Shown here: one piece after another, positions 46,862 through 55,960 of the stretch
Numbering within the stretch: position 1 is the first letter of the stretch
Layout: each line of letters begins with the position of its first letter
Source: Limnochorda sp. LNt
Lineage (GTDB): Bacteria > Bacillota > Limnochordia > Limnochordales > Geochordaceae
Reading direction: 5' to 3'
Assembly: GCF_035593265.1 (NCBI RefSeq)
Contig: NZ_CP141614.1
Location: 1,240,001 to 1,304,000, forward strand
DNA length: 64,000 nucleotides
Position numbers and translations under genes: made by a program
The notes under the pieces: generated by a model
What the model saw: only the letters and a program-made list of their open reading frames with translations
Databases searched by the model: none
What the model was told of the DNA's origin: nothing

Positions 46862-47623
46862 TCAGGCGCCGGGCTTGCCGATGCGCACCCGCCAGACCTC
46901 GGGGCCCGACTCCAGGTACTCCCAGGTGAAGCGGCCGGGCAGCTCCGCGGCGAACTGGTAGTAGAGCGGCTTGGGGTCGTGGTCGTTGACCAGCACGAAG
47001 CCCTCTCCCGGGCCGAGGCGCTGGTAGGTCTCGAAGATGAGCGGGTGGCGCATGGGCGGCGGGATGGGCCGCACATCCAGCACGGCGTCGGCGGCGTGGG
47101 CGCCATCCGGCCCCGCCGGGGCCTGGCTATCGGCCGGCTCGTGCATGGCCTCCAGCAGCCGGCGCTGCTCGGCCTCGGAGAGGTGAGCCTCCACCAGCGG
47201 CAGGTAGATCCGCTCCTCCTTCTCGAGGTGCAGGTGCAGGATGGCGGCCAGCTGGAGGGCCAACTGGTGCAGCCGGCGCAGCGCCCCGGCACGGGAGGGC
47301 TCGGCGGCGTCGGCCGCGGCTCGGGCTGCCGCCTCGACCTCCCGGATGTAGCGCTCGATGTACTCGTGATCGATGGACATGGTGGCGCTGGCGCGGCCGT
47401 AGCGCGCCACCAGCGGGTCGACGGCCGGGTAGAGGGCCCGCTCCTCTCCCCGGGCGTGGGGCAAGAGCGCCCCCCGCAGCCACTGCACCAGGGCCTGAGC
47501 CTGGGCGGAGCCGTCGACGCCCTGGGCGGCGGCCGATGAGAGGCCGGCCAGGGAGCGCTCCAGCTCTTGCAGGAGCTGACGGTGGTGGTCGCGGATGGCC
47601 TGGGTCGGACCGTGGGTCGACAT
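46862..47623 (-). CDS. hemerythrin-DUF2249 two-domain protein
   Basis: 253 aa. The N-terminal hemerythrin helices carry ligands in IRDHHRQLLQELE, LLPHARGEERALYPAV, SIDHEYIERYIRE and LHLHLEKEERIYLPLVEAH. The C-terminal ~75 residues are DUF2249: VLDVRPIPPPMRHPLIFETY, then GEGFVLVNDHDPKPLYYQFA. This pairing is frequent next to NO reductases and is linked to NO stress. ATG 47623 faces the Crp/Fnr regulator B across a 150-nt gap. Confidence 0.92.
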   Translation of the reverse strand: MSTHGPTQAIRDHHRQLLQELERSLAGLSSAAAQGVDGSAQAQALVQWLRGALLPHARGEERALYPAVDPLVARYGRASATMSIDHEYIERYIREVEAAARAAADAAEPSRAGALRRLHQLALQLAAILHLHLEKEERIYLPLVEAHLSEAEQRRLLEAMHEPADSQAPAGPDGAHAADAVLDVRPIPPPMRHPLIFETYQRLGPGEGFVLVNDHDPKPLYYQFAAELPGRFTWEYLESGPEVWRVRIGKPGA

Positions 47624-47770
47624 CGGACGAGCCCCCTTCTCATGATACCGGGTGACGATGAACGGCTTGCTATTGCATGGGTAAATCGTTAGCCTGGAAA
47701 AGGATATCCCGTGCAGGAGCGTAGCCCGCCGCTGCGGGTGGCGCCTTGCGCTCCGTCACGGCCTGGAGTG

Positions 47771-48484
47771 ATGACCATCACCGACAGGCCCGAGACGGCC
47801 CTGGCCGTGCTGCGCCGCACCAGCCTCTTCGACGGGCTCGACGAGGGCCAGCTGGCGGCCATCGCCCAGCTCCTGCACCGCCGGCACTACCGGCGGGGCA
47901 TGTTCGTCTTCCTCGAAGGGGAGCCGGTGGAGGCCGTCTACTTCATCGAGACCGGTTCGGTCAAGGCCTCGACCACCGACGCCGAGGGCCGGGAGCACAT
48001 CCTCAACGTGCTGGGGCCAGGCTCCTTCTTCCCCCACGTCGGCTTCCTCGACGGCGGGCCGGCGCCGGCTACGGTGCAGTCGCTGGAGGAGACGACGGTC
48101 TGGGTGATGGAGCGGGCCGCCTTCTACGCCCTGCTCGCCAGCGAGCCGGCCATCGCGGTGCGGATGGTGGCCGTGCTGGGCCGCCACATCCGCCGGCTCC
48201 ACGCCCAGCTGCGGGAGATGGGCATGCAGCCCGTGCCGGCCCGGCTGGTGCGGGTGCTGCTGCGGCTGGCCCGCCAGCTGGGCGAGCCGGTGCCGGAGCG
48301 GGGGCGGCCGGGGGCCGTGCGCATCCGGGTGCACCTCTCCCATCAGGATCTGGCCGGCATGGCGGGCACCACCCGGGAGAGCGTCAGCCGGCTGCTGGCC
48401 GCCTTCCGGGGAGCCGGCCTGGTGCGGCTCGAGCGGGGGCTCATCGTCCTCGACGATCCCTCGAAGCTGGAGGAGTGGGGGTAG
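47771..48484 (+). CDS. Crp/Fnr-family regulator B
   Basis: 237 aa from ATG 47771. Sensor barrel: MFVFLEGEPVEAVYFIETGS, ILNVLGPGSFFPHVGFLDGG. DNA-binding part: VHLSHQDLAGMAGTTRESVS, typical of Fnr-type helix-turn-helix with recognition residues E and S-R. No N-terminal Cys cluster. It is directly followed (5 nt) by a membrane-protein gene, so they form an operon. Confidence 0.9.
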   Translation: MTITDRPETALAVLRRTSLFDGLDEGQLAAIAQLLHRRHYRRGMFVFLEGEPVEAVYFIETGSVKASTTDAEGREHILNVLGPGSFFPHVGFLDGGPAPATVQSLEETTVWVMERAAFYALLASEPAIAVRMVAVLGRHIRRLHAQLREMGMQPVPARLVRVLLRLARQLGEPVPERGRPGAVRIRVHLSHQDLAGMAGTTRESVSRLLAAFRGAGLVRLERGLIVLDDPSKLEEWG

Positions 48485-48489
48485 GGGCA

Positions 48490-49896
48490 ATGGCCGACGA
48501 GACGGCCCCACGGCGAGGCGAGGGGGCGCCGCCGCCCGGCGGGCCCCTGGCGGGGGCGACCGGCGGGCCTCTGATGATGACCGCGGCCGAGGCGGCCATG
48601 TGGTGGGCCACCGCCGTCGCGTTGCCTGCCGTCGCCGTCCTCCTCGTCATCTCGGCGCCCCGGCTGGCGGCGGCCCGCTTCTTGACGGCACCGGTTTTCG
48701 CGCTGACCCACGCCATCACCCTGGGGCTGGGCTCCACCATGATCGTGGGCGCCGCCTACCAGATGTCGGGGGCGTTGCTGAGCGAGCGGCTGTGGACGCA
48801 GCGCTGGGTTCCGTGGCAGCTGGCAGGCTTCATCGTCGGGGCCACGGCCCTGGTGGCGGGCTTCTACACCAGCCGCATCGGGTGGCTGATCCTGGGCGGG
48901 AGCCTGGTGACGGTCACGGCCTGGGGCTTCGGCGTCATCATGGCCAGGACCGGCGCCGCCTTGCGCCGGCGGGGGGCCGCCGGCCAGGCAGGGCCGCAGG
49001 GCCGCCTCCACGGGCTGGCCATGGCCATCAGCGCTTTGAGCTTCGGCCTGGTGACGACCTGGGGGCTGGTGCTGGCCCTGGGCTTTCGCTTCCCCGTCTG
49101 GCCGTGGCTCTACATCGGCCACCAGGGCCTGCTGGTGCACATGGCTCTGGGGCTGGGCGGCTGGTTCGCGCTGATGGTGGTGGGGGTCTCCTACCGGCTG
49201 GTACCTATCGTCCACGGGGTGCGCATCGCCAACGAGCGGCGGGGGATGGCCATCGTGGCGCTCCTGGTCGCCAGCCTCGCCCTGCAGGTGGCCGGCGCCC
49301 TGGCCCGCTCGGCCTGGTTGCTGAAGGCGGCGGTGGTTGCCGCCTGCCTGGCCGGCCCGCTCTACGTCTGGGAGCTGGTCTACCTGCTGCGTCGCCGGCG
49401 GCGCAGGCGGCCCGACCTCAACGTCGACCACTGGTGGGCCCTCTGCGTCGTCACCGTCGTGCTGAGCGCGACGGGGCTGGGTTGGGCTGCGGGCCTGGTG
49501 AGCGTCCGCCCGCCGGAGCGGCTGGCCCTGGCGGCGGGCGTGGCCTACCTGTTGGGCTGGGTGGTGCAGGTCATCCTGGGCCAGCTCTACAAGGTGACGC
49601 CCTTCCTGATGTGGTACTACCGGGCCACCATCCCCGACGTGCTGCAGATCCCCAACCTGCCCGACCTCTACGCCCCCAAGGCCGGCAAGGTGGCCTTCTG
49701 GGCCACCAACGGCGGGCTGGTGCTGCTAGTGGCCGGCATCCTGACCGCCTCGACGCCGCTGACGCAGCTGGGCGCCTGGGCGTACGGCGCCGGGCTGCTG
49801 GCGGTGGCCGCCTTGCTGGGCTACGGCTGGCTGCCGGCGGTGCTGACCGGCCGGGTGCCGTGGCGGTGGCGGGCACGGGCGGCGCGCGAGGCGTAG
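48490..49896 (+). CDS. polytopic membrane protein, heme-copper-oxidase-I-like
   Basis: 468 aa with about twelve spans. Histidines sit inside or next to spans (LTHAITLGLGSTMIVGAAYQ; LYIGHQGLLVHMALGLGGWF; YRLVPIVHGVRIAN), as in proteins distantly related to cytochrome oxidase subunit I or NnrS that accompany NO metabolism. The segment TPFLMWYYRATIPDVLQIPN lies between the late spans. ATG 48490. Function unknown; context suggests heme or NO handling. Confidence 0.75.
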   Translation: MADETAPRRGEGAPPPGGPLAGATGGPLMMTAAEAAMWWATAVALPAVAVLLVISAPRLAAARFLTAPVFALTHAITLGLGSTMIVGAAYQMSGALLSERLWTQRWVPWQLAGFIVGATALVAGFYTSRIGWLILGGSLVTVTAWGFGVIMARTGAALRRRGAAGQAGPQGRLHGLAMAISALSFGLVTTWGLVLALGFRFPVWPWLYIGHQGLLVHMALGLGGWFALMVVGVSYRLVPIVHGVRIANERRGMAIVALLVASLALQVAGALARSAWLLKAAVVAACLAGPLYVWELVYLLRRRRRRRPDLNVDHWWALCVVTVVLSATGLGWAAGLVSVRPPERLALAAGVAYLLGWVVQVILGQLYKVTPFLMWYYRATIPDVLQIPNLPDLYAPKAGKVAFWATNGGLVLLVAGILTASTPLTQLGAWAYGAGLLAVAALLGYGWLPAVLTGRVPWRWRARAAREA

Positions 49897-50150
49897 CGCC
49901 CCGGCCGCCTGCCCCCGGGCCCCCGGCGGCCCTTCGCTTCTCCCCCCTTGACGCCCCGCTGGCCTCGATCTCCCGCTGGCGGGGGCGCGCCCTCGGAGGA
50001 CAACCGTCCTGCCTCATCGGGTCGGATGCCACTGACGAGTCGGGACTGCCGCCCCTGGGTGAGGCGCCCCGGCTGGCGTAGAGTCGCAATCAGAGAAACA
50101 AGACCACTTTGTCCGATTTATGCAGGACCCGGTGGGAAGGGGGGAGCCGG

Positions 50151-50618
50151 GTGAGGCTGACCCGTCCGAGCGACTACGCCATCCGGCTGATGATGCAGCT
50201 GGCCGCCCGGCCCGGCCACGCCTCGGACGTGGCGACGCTCTGCCGGGAGGGGGGCATCCCGACCGCCTACGGAGCCAAGGTGGTGCAGGCTCTGGCCCGG
50301 GCCGGGCTGGTCGTCACCGCCCGGGGGGCTCGGGGCGGCGTCCGCCTGAGCCGCCTGCCCCAGGGCATCTCGCTGCTGGAGGTGGTGGAGGCGGTCGAGG
50401 GTCCCACCCTCTTCACCCGCTGCATGCTGTGGCCGGGGGAGTGCCCCGATCCGGGGCGATGCGCCCTCCACCCCGTGCTCGACGGGTTGCGCCGGGCCGT
50501 CACCGAGTACCTGGGGGGCATCTCGGTGGCGCAGCTGGCCGCCCTCCACCGGCAGGCCGAGCAGGACGACGGCGCCCGGCAGGGCCTGGACCCGCTGGCC
50601 GGCGCCGCGTCGGGATAG
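50151..50618 (+). CDS. Rrf2-family regulator, NsrR-like
   Basis: 155 aa from GTG 50151 (GGGGGGAG upstream). The winged helix is [20 protein letters not shown], with [20 protein letters not shown] in the wing. Three cysteines in [14 protein letters not shown] are spaced like the Fe-S ligands of NsrR/IscR-type sensors. It lies 19 nt before the NO reductase, so it most likely senses NO and controls that gene. An imperfect dyad (ACAAG-ACCA-CTTTGT, near 50098-50113) precedes it. Confidence 0.88.
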   Translation: MRLTRPSDYAIRLMMQLAARPGHASDVATLCREGGIPTAYGAKVVQALARAGLVVTARGARGGVRLSRLPQGISLLEVVEAVEGPTLFTRCMLWPGECPDPGRCALHPVLDGLRRAVTEYLGGISVAQLAALHRQAEQDDGARQGLDPLAGAASG

Positions 50619-50637
50619 GAGACGAGGGGGATCGGTT

Positions 50638-53600
50638 ATGGATGCGCGATCCGGCTTCTGGAAGTACGCGCTGGTGTTGACGGTCCTGGGCGTCTTCACG
50701 GTGATGGTGCTGGGCGCGGCCTTCAGCTTCGACGAGGTGCCGCCCGTGCCCCAGCGCATCGTCGTCGAGCCGACGGGCCAGGTGCTGGATGGGGCCGTCA
50801 TCGCCCTAGGGCAGTCGGCGTGGCAACGCTACGGGCTGATGGATTACGGCTCGGTGCTGGGCAACGGGGGCATGCGAGGGCCCGACTTCACGGCCCAGAC
50901 CTTGCGGCTGATGGCCGAGGCGATGCAGGCCTATCACGCCCAGCAGGCCCGAGCGGCGGGCGAGCCCCTGTCGGCCGCCGAGCTGGCCGCCCAGGTGCAG
51001 GCGGAGCTGTCGGCCAACCGGTACGATCCCGCCACCCGCACCCTGACCATCTCCGCCGCCCAGGCCTTCGCGCTGGAGCAGGTGGAGGCCTTCTACCGCC
51101 GTCTCTTCGCCGAGGGCGATCCCGAGGCCTCCCTGCCGGCCGGGTTGGTGGCGCCCGGTGACGTGCCGGCGTTGAGCCGCTTCTTCTTCTGGACGGCGTG
51201 GCTGTCGGCTGCCCGGCGCCCGGGCCAGGCCTACTCGTACACCAACAACTGGCCCTACGAGCCTGCCGCCGGCAACCACGTGACGCCCGGCTCGGTGGTG
51301 GCCAGCGCCGTCAGCGTGGCGCTGCTGGTGGCCATGCTGGCCGTGGTGCTGTGGGCCTACTTCCGCTACCGGCTGCAGATGGAGCCCGAGCTGGAGCCTG
51401 ACGGGCCATCGGCCGGTCTGCACGACGGCGCAGCACGGCGGTCCGCCATCGGGCTGCCCGACTCCCTCACGCCCACCCAGCGGGCCGCGGCCAAGTTCCT
51501 GGTGGTGGTGATGCTGCTCTTCCTGGGCCAGACCCTGATGGGCGGCTGGATGGCCCACAGCTACGTGGCGCCCGACTTCTTCGGCGTGCGGGAGGTGCTG
51601 GGCATCCCCATCGACCGCCTGCTGCCCTTCTCGGTGGCCCGATCCTGGCACCTGCAGATGGCCATCTTCTGGATCGCCACGGCCTGGCTGGCGGCCGGCC
51701 TCTACATCGCGCCGGCCCTGAGCCGCCAGGCGGCGGCCGCCCGCGGCCAGGCGACGGGCGAGCCGCGAGGCCAGGCGCTGCTGGCCAACGTCCTCTTCGT
51801 GGCGCTGGTGCTGGTCACCGCGGGCACCCTGGCCGGCACCTACCTGGGCGGCACGGGGCGCCTGACCGCCGGTAGCGGCGAGGCGGGCTCCGGACTGTGG
51901 TGGTGGATCGGCCACCAGGGTTGGGAGTACCTGGAGCTGGGCCGGCTCTGGCAGATCCTGCTCATCGTGGGGCTGCTGCTCTGGCTCATCATCGTCTGGC
52001 GCGGCATCCGGGCCGCCCTGCGGGCCCAGCAGGACCCGGGCAGCCTGCCGCACCTGCTGCTGTACGCCTCGGCCGCCATCCCCTTCTTCTACGGCTTCGG
52101 CCTCTTCTTCAAGCCGGGCACCAACTGGGCCGTGGCCGAGTTCTGGCGGTGGTGGGTGATCCACCTCTGGGTCGAGGGCATCTTCGAGGTCTTCGCCCTG
52201 GTGGTGACGGCGACGCTGCTGGTGCACCTGGGGCTGGTGCGGGCCCAGTCGGCGCTGCGGGCCACCTACTTCCAGATCCTGCTGGTCATGGCCACGGGCG
52301 TCATCGGCACGGCGCACCACTACTACTTCGTCGGCCTGCCCGAGTTCTGGCTGGCGCTGGGCGCGGCCTTCTCGGCCCTGGAGGTGGTGCCGCTGACGCT
52401 GTTGGGCGTCGAGGCCTACGAGCAGTACGTGCTGGCTCGCCGGGCCGGGCGCCAGTTCGCCTACCCGACGGTCTTCTGGTTCCTGGTGGCCACCTCGGTC
52501 TGGAACGTCTTCGGCGCCGGTGTGCTGGGCTTCTTCATCAACCTGCCGGTGGTCAACTACTTCGAGCACGGGACCTTCCTGACCGCGGCCCACGCCCACG
52601 CCGCGCTGATGGGCGTCTACGGCATGCTGGCCATGGCGCTGCTGGTCTACGTGCTGCGCAGCGTCACCCGGCCCGAGGCCTTCTCGGAGCGGGCCGTGCG
52701 GCTCAGCTTCTGGGGGCTCAACGCCGGGCTGGCCGGCATGGTGCTGCTCACCCTGATCCCGGTGGGCATCGGCCAGCTCGCGGTGGCGGTAGATCAGGGC
52801 TTCGCGGTGGCCCGGGACCCCGCCTTCTACCGGACGCCGTGGGTGCAGGTGCTGTTGTGGCTGCGGATGCTGCCCGACACCGTCTTCATCGTGCTGGGCG
52901 TGCTGCCGATGCTCTGGGCCGTGGTGACGGGCCTGCGGGGGCCGCGCCCAGCCGATGAGCCCTTGCCGGCGGCGGCGGCCGTGCCGGCCGTGACCTCGGC
53001 GCGGCAGGCGGGCGGCGGCGGGCGCGCCGGGGCCGGCGGCGCCAGCGCCCGGCGCGGAGGACCGCGGGCCCCTCCACGAATCTGCCGGTACCGAACCAAA
53101 GCCGGGGCCTGTCCCTGCGGTGCAGGGCAGGGAGGGGCTCCGCCGCGGGGGGTGCCTGCCGTGAAGGTGGCGGGAGCCGTCGCGCTGGTGACGGGCGGCG
53201 CCTCGGGGCTGGGGGAGGCCGTGGTCCGGCGGCTGCACCGTCTGGGCGCGGAGGTGGTGGTGGCCGATGTGGCCGCCGCCCGGGGCCAGGCCCTGGCGGC
53301 CGAGCTGGGGGCGGGGATTCGCTTCGTGGCGGCGGACGTCAGCGACGAAGCGGCCGTCGCCCAGGCCATCCGGGCGGCTTCGGAGATGGGGCCCCCGCGG
53401 ATCCTGGTCAACGCCGCCGGGATCGGCGGGGCCCGGCGCATCGTGGGGCGGGAGGGGCCCATGCCGCTGGAGGAGTTCGCCCGGGTCATCCAGGTCAACC
53501 TGATCGGCACCTTCAACGCCCTGCGCCTGGCCGCGGCGGCCATGGCCGAGGCGCCGCCCGACGAGGAGGGCGAGCGGGGCGTCATCGTCAACACCGCATC

Positions 53601-53925
53601 GGTGGCGGCCTTCGAGGGACAGTTAGGGCAGGCAGCCTACGCGGCCTCCAAGGCGGGGGTGGTGGGGCTGACGCTGCCGGCCGCGCGGGAGCTGGCCCGC
53701 TGGGGCATCCGGGTGGTCACCGTGGCGCCCGGCGTCTTCGACACGCCCATGGTGGGGGCGCTGCCCGAGCCCGTGCGGGCGTCGCTGGTGAACCAGGTGC
53801 CCTTCCCGGCCAGGCTGGGGCGGCCGGAGGAGTACGCGGCCCTGGTGCAGCACATCGTCGAGAATCCCATGCTCAACGGGGCCGTCATCCGGCTGGACGG
53901 CGCGTTGCGGATGGCCCCCCGCTGA
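50638..53925 (+). CDS. norB: quinol-type nitric oxide reductase in one frame with an SDR dehydrogenase
   Basis: 1,095-codon frame. Residues 1-~775 are qNorB: an N-terminal span, an outer domain with YTNNWPYEP (about 200), and a heme-copper core with histidines in [10 protein letters not shown] (~337), [15 protein letters not shown] (~505), [14 protein letters not shown] (~560) and [12 protein letters not shown] (~651). It reduces two NO to N2O with electrons from quinol. After a Gly/Ala/Arg-rich linker (~775-840) a complete SDR domain follows (from ~842). There is no stop codon between them. Either a real fusion or loss of the norB stop; the SDR could also start at GTG 53161. ATG 50638, 19 nt after the Rrf2 gene. 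Confidence 0.9.
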   Translation: MDARSGFWKYALVLTVLGVFTVMVLGAAFSFDEVPPVPQRIVVEPTGQVLDGAVIALGQSAWQRYGLMDYGSVLGNGGMRGPDFTAQTLRLMAEAMQAYHAQQARAAGEPLSAAELAAQVQAELSANRYDPATRTLTISAAQAFALEQVEAFYRRLFAEGDPEASLPAGLVAPGDVPALSRFFFWTAWLSAARRPGQAYSYTNNWPYEPAAGNHVTPGSVVASAVSVALLVAMLAVVLWAYFRYRLQMEPELEPDGPSAGLHDGAARRSAIGLPDSLTPTQRAAAKFLVVVMLLFLGQTLMGGWMAHSYVAPDFFGVREVLGIPIDRLLPFSVARSWHLQMAIFWIATAWLAAGLYIAPALSRQAAAARGQATGEPRGQALLANVLFVALVLVTAGTLAGTYLGGTGRLTAGSGEAGSGLWWWIGHQGWEYLELGRLWQILLIVGLLLWLIIVWRGIRAALRAQQDPGSLPHLLLYASAAIPFFYGFGLFFKPGTNWAVAEFWRWWVIHLWVEGIFEVFALVVTATLLVHLGLVRAQSALRATYFQILLVMATGVIGTAHHYYFVGLPEFWLALGAAFSALEVVPLTLLGVEAYEQYVLARRAGRQFAYPTVFWFLVATSVWNVFGAGVLGFFINLPVVNYFEHGTFLTAAHAHAALMGVYGMLAMALLVYVLRSVTRPEAFSERAVRLSFWGLNAGLAGMVLLTLIPVGIGQLAVAVDQGFAVARDPAFYRTPWVQVLLWLRMLPDTVFIVLGVLPMLWAVVTGLRGPRPADEPLPAAAAVPAVTSARQAGGGGRAGAGGASARRGGPRAPPRICRYRTKAGACPCGAGQGGAPPRGVPAVKVAGAVALVTGGASGLGEAVVRRLHRLGAEVVVADVAAARGQALAAELGAGIRFVAADVSDEAAVAQAIRAASEMGPPRILVNAAGIGGARRIVGREGPMPLEEFARVIQVNLIGTFNALRLAAAAMAEAPPDEEGERGVIVNTASVAAFEGQLGQAAYAASKAGVVGLTLPAARELARWGIRVVTVAPGVFDTPMVGALPEPVRASLVNQVPFPARLGRPEEYAALVQHIVENPMLNGAVIRLDGALRMAPR
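53161..53925 (+). CDS. SDR-family dehydrogenase part, 3-hydroxyacyl-CoA dehydrogenase type 2-like
   Basis: If translated by itself from GTG 53161 this is a 254-aa short-chain dehydrogenase. The cofactor motif is [16 protein letters not shown], with DVAAARG giving the Asp for NAD(H). [13 protein letters not shown], the catalytic Ser in [11 protein letters not shown] and YAASK (Tyr-Lys) are intact. The closest known type is HSD10/3-hydroxyacyl-CoA dehydrogenase type 2. A GGGGGTG stretch 6 nt before the GTG could be its ribosome site. It shares its frame with norB upstream. Confidence 0.8.
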   Translation: MKVAGAVALVTGGASGLGEAVVRRLHRLGAEVVVADVAAARGQALAAELGAGIRFVAADVSDEAAVAQAIRAASEMGPPRILVNAAGIGGARRIVGREGPMPLEEFARVIQVNLIGTFNALRLAAAAMAEAPPDEEGERGVIVNTASVAAFEGQLGQAAYAASKAGVVGLTLPAARELARWGIRVVTVAPGVFDTPMVGALPEPVRASLVNQVPFPARLGRPEEYAALVQHIVENPMLNGAVIRLDGALRMAPR

Positions 53926-54209
53926 TGGGCCATTTTCTGTGCGACAGTCCTCCTCCGTGCCTTGGGGGTGCTGCCGGCTCAGGTAGGCTGGCTTCCTCCG
54001 CCCGTCTCACTGCCCGTTCGGGCGTTTAGGCGAAGTGCTTCGGGTACGGGTCGAGGGCCTGAGTCCCCGCAGCGCACCGGCTGAAGAACCGGCAAGGGCG
54101 GAAAACAGGCCTGGGATGCTCGCGGCAGGGATTGGGTCAGGAGCCGAAGATCCCGTGCACAGAGGCCGCGGGACACGGTCGGAGCCCAGCGTGACTACCT
54201 TGCGCGACC

Positions 54210-54297
54210 GTTCCCATTCCGAACACGGCCGTGAAAACCTCCAGCGCCTAGGGTACTGCGGGGGCCACCCCACGGGAGAGCGGGTCGCCGCCGGGAC
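54210..54297 (+). pseudogene. 3' fragment of a 5S rRNA gene
   Basis: 54210-54297 matches 18681-18768 of the intact 5S with a handful of changes (for example CATTCCG for CATGCCG). The first ~31 nt of 5S are replaced by unrelated sequence, so the terminal helix cannot form. The match continues through the post-5S hairpin to ~54420. The 280 nt between the SDR gene and this fragment hold no gene I can identify. Confidence 0.85.
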
Positions 54298-54311
54298 ACC
54301 CTTGCGACGAG

Positions 54312-54371
54312 GTCACGGCCTCGATCCCACGAATCGATCTCACGAAGAGGTCGAGGGCCCGAGGCCGTGAC
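54312..54371. repeat. recurrent hairpin element, copy 3
   Basis: Same element as 25212-25271, in the same position relative to 5S as 18783-18842. Outer arms GTCACGGCCTCGATCC and GGCCGTGAC. Followed by CGTTTGTGTGTC. Confidence 0.75.
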
Positions 54372-54457
54372 GTTTGTGTGTCACTCGGCGGCAAGGCGTG
54401 GACTTTGGCGTCACTTCGTCGGGCAGACCTTGGCCTCGGGGGCAGCCGTCCAGATGG

Positions 54458-54463
54458 TATACT
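54458..54463 (+). promoter_or_regulatory. extended -10 element of Uma2 copy 3
   Basis: TGGTATACT, TATACT at 54458-54463, 21 nt before the GTG start; the transcript would have a very short leader, as in copy 2. Confidence 0.6.
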
Positions 54464-54484
54464 GAACGTCGGGAGGGGAAGCCC

Positions 54485-55030
54485 GTGGCGACGCGGACGC
54501 TGTTGACCGCCGACGACCTGCTCCGGCTCCCCAAGGACGGCAAGCGCTACGAGCTCGTGAAAGGGGAGCTGGTGGAGATGGCTCCGCCCGGTTGCGAGCA
54601 TGGGGAGATCGCCGGTCGCATCGCCGCACTTCTCGGAAGCTTTGTGCTCCGCCAAGGGCTCGGCGCAGTGCTGGTGGAAGCCGGTTTTCTTCTGACCAAG
54701 AACCCCGATACTGTGCGCGCTCCAGACGTGGCCTTCGTCGCCCGCGAACATCTGCCAAGCCCTCGGCCCAAAGGCTACCATACCGTGTCGCCCGACGTGG
54801 CCGTCGAGATCCTGTCGCCGAACGACACCTTCCGCGAAGTGCAAGAACGCATCGAAGCCTGGCTTTCGGCGGGGGCCAAAAGCGTGTGGCTCGTCGACCC
54901 GGACCGTCGCCGGGTTATGGTCTACGCCCATCCCCACCGGCCGCAGGTCTTCGAGGCGGCCGAGACCCTTGCCGACCCGGCCGTCCCGGGCTTTTCGGTG
55001 CAGGTGGCAGAACTGTTCCCGGAGGGGTGA
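54485..55030 (+). CDS. Uma2-type putative restriction endonuclease (DUF820), copy 3
   Basis: 181 aa, intact, closely similar to copy 2 at both ends (ATRTLLTADDLLRLPKDGKR; SAGAKSVWLVDPDRRRVMV) but different in the middle (LGSFVLRQGLGAVLVEAGFL against LGTFVIEHGLGSIRVESGFQ). The likely catalytic residues (APDVAF; VEILSPND) are kept. GTG 54485 with GGGAGGGGAAG. The uneven similarity, strong at the ends and weaker in the middle, suggests either gene conversion or selection for diversity in the centre. Confidence 0.88.
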   Translation: MATRTLLTADDLLRLPKDGKRYELVKGELVEMAPPGCEHGEIAGRIAALLGSFVLRQGLGAVLVEAGFLLTKNPDTVRAPDVAFVAREHLPSPRPKGYHTVSPDVAVEILSPNDTFREVQERIEAWLSAGAKSVWLVDPDRRRVMVYAHPHRPQVFEAAETLADPAVPGFSVQVAELFPEG

Positions 55031-55144
55031 CCCGGCGGTGTCCCGGTGCCTCCCGCGAACGCAACGCGCCGTGAAGGCTTCCGGCCGCTTCCTGTGCGTG
55101 GCTGCACCGGCGCGACGAACTCGGGCGATGGGGCGCAGCGGCGG

Positions 55145-55471
55145 CTACGAGGCCGGCGTGCTACGGAGGCCGAGATGCGAAGCCATCTTCCTCGCATCCA
55201 GGTCATCAAGCACAAGCAGAGCATTCGCGTGTTCAAGCCCTAAAGCAATCGCCTCCGCCTCGCCCTTTCCCAGAAAGGCCTGCAGCACCCGAACTCGTGC
55301 TTGGTCGGTGACCCGTACGACCCTCGCCCAGGCTGGAACGGACGGCCCAATCTCCTCCTGTACCGCAGGCGGCATCCACACCTCGGACGCGGACTGCCGC
55401 AGCAACTCCAGCCTCCCTATCCGCTCGAGGGCGATGCAGACCGTGCTATCCACGATGAGGATCGAGGGCAT
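55145..55471 (-). pseudogene. PIN-domain toxin (DUF3368 type), C-terminus lost
   Basis: From ATG 55471: PSILIVDSTVCIALERIGRL, then WMPPAVQEEIG, GKGEAEAIALGLEHANALLV and DDLDARKMASHLGL. The frame then enters the Uma2-downstream repeat and ends at 55145 without the family's usual last ~30 residues. The truncation point coincides with the repeat border (~55166). Overlaps the antitoxin gene. Confidence 0.75.
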
Positions 55472-55685
55472 GCTGCACGTCCTTGTCAAGCTCGTCGGGC
55501 GGGTAACGGAAAACCGAGATCCCGTGCTTGTTGAGGATCTCTGCGAACGCCCGGACGGAATAACCGGCCAGCTCGGCGGCCTTGCCCAGTGAAAGCTTAC
55601 GTGCCTCGTAAAGTTTCATCGCGAGGTAAAGAAGGGCCTCATCCCTCGAAACATGGTCGGGCAAGACGACCGTGAATTCAGGCAT
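55446..55685 (-). CDS. UPF0175-family antitoxin
   Basis: 79 aa from ATG 55685. Pattern: EFTVVLPDHVSRDEALLYLA, KLYEARKLSLGKAAELAGYS, then AFAEILNKHGISVFRYPPDE. UPF0175 proteins are small DNA-binding antitoxins paired with DUF3368 PIN toxins, as here. Its 3' end overlaps the toxin start by 26 nt. Confidence 0.85.
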   Translation of the reverse strand: MPEFTVVLPDHVSRDEALLYLAMKLYEARKLSLGKAAELAGYSVRAFAEILNKHGISVFRYPPDELDKDVQHALDPHRG

Positions 55686-55960
55686 TTCACCCAACTTCCT
55701 CTCGCACCCATTCGTAACTCGGGACTGTCCCTGAAGTTTCCGGCCCCATCATACCACACCCCGAGCATCCGGCCTTGTGTCGGCAGGCCGGGTCGGGCTC
55801 GTAAGCCGACGCACGACGTAGCCGGAAGCGCCGTTGAGATGGCCCTGGCCACCGAAGTGAGGTAAGGTTGGGGCCGAAAGGTAGGAGGAGCGCTGGAAAA
55901 GCGCCCTCGCCCCGACGTCGTGCCCAAGTCGACCGCCGCTCGACCAGGGAGGGAGGCCCT

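Noticed and set aside
53926-54209. Structured RNA between the SDR gene and the 5S fragment
   Set aside because: GC-rich with local hairpins, but no match to any riboswitch, RNase P, tmRNA or 6S signature I know.
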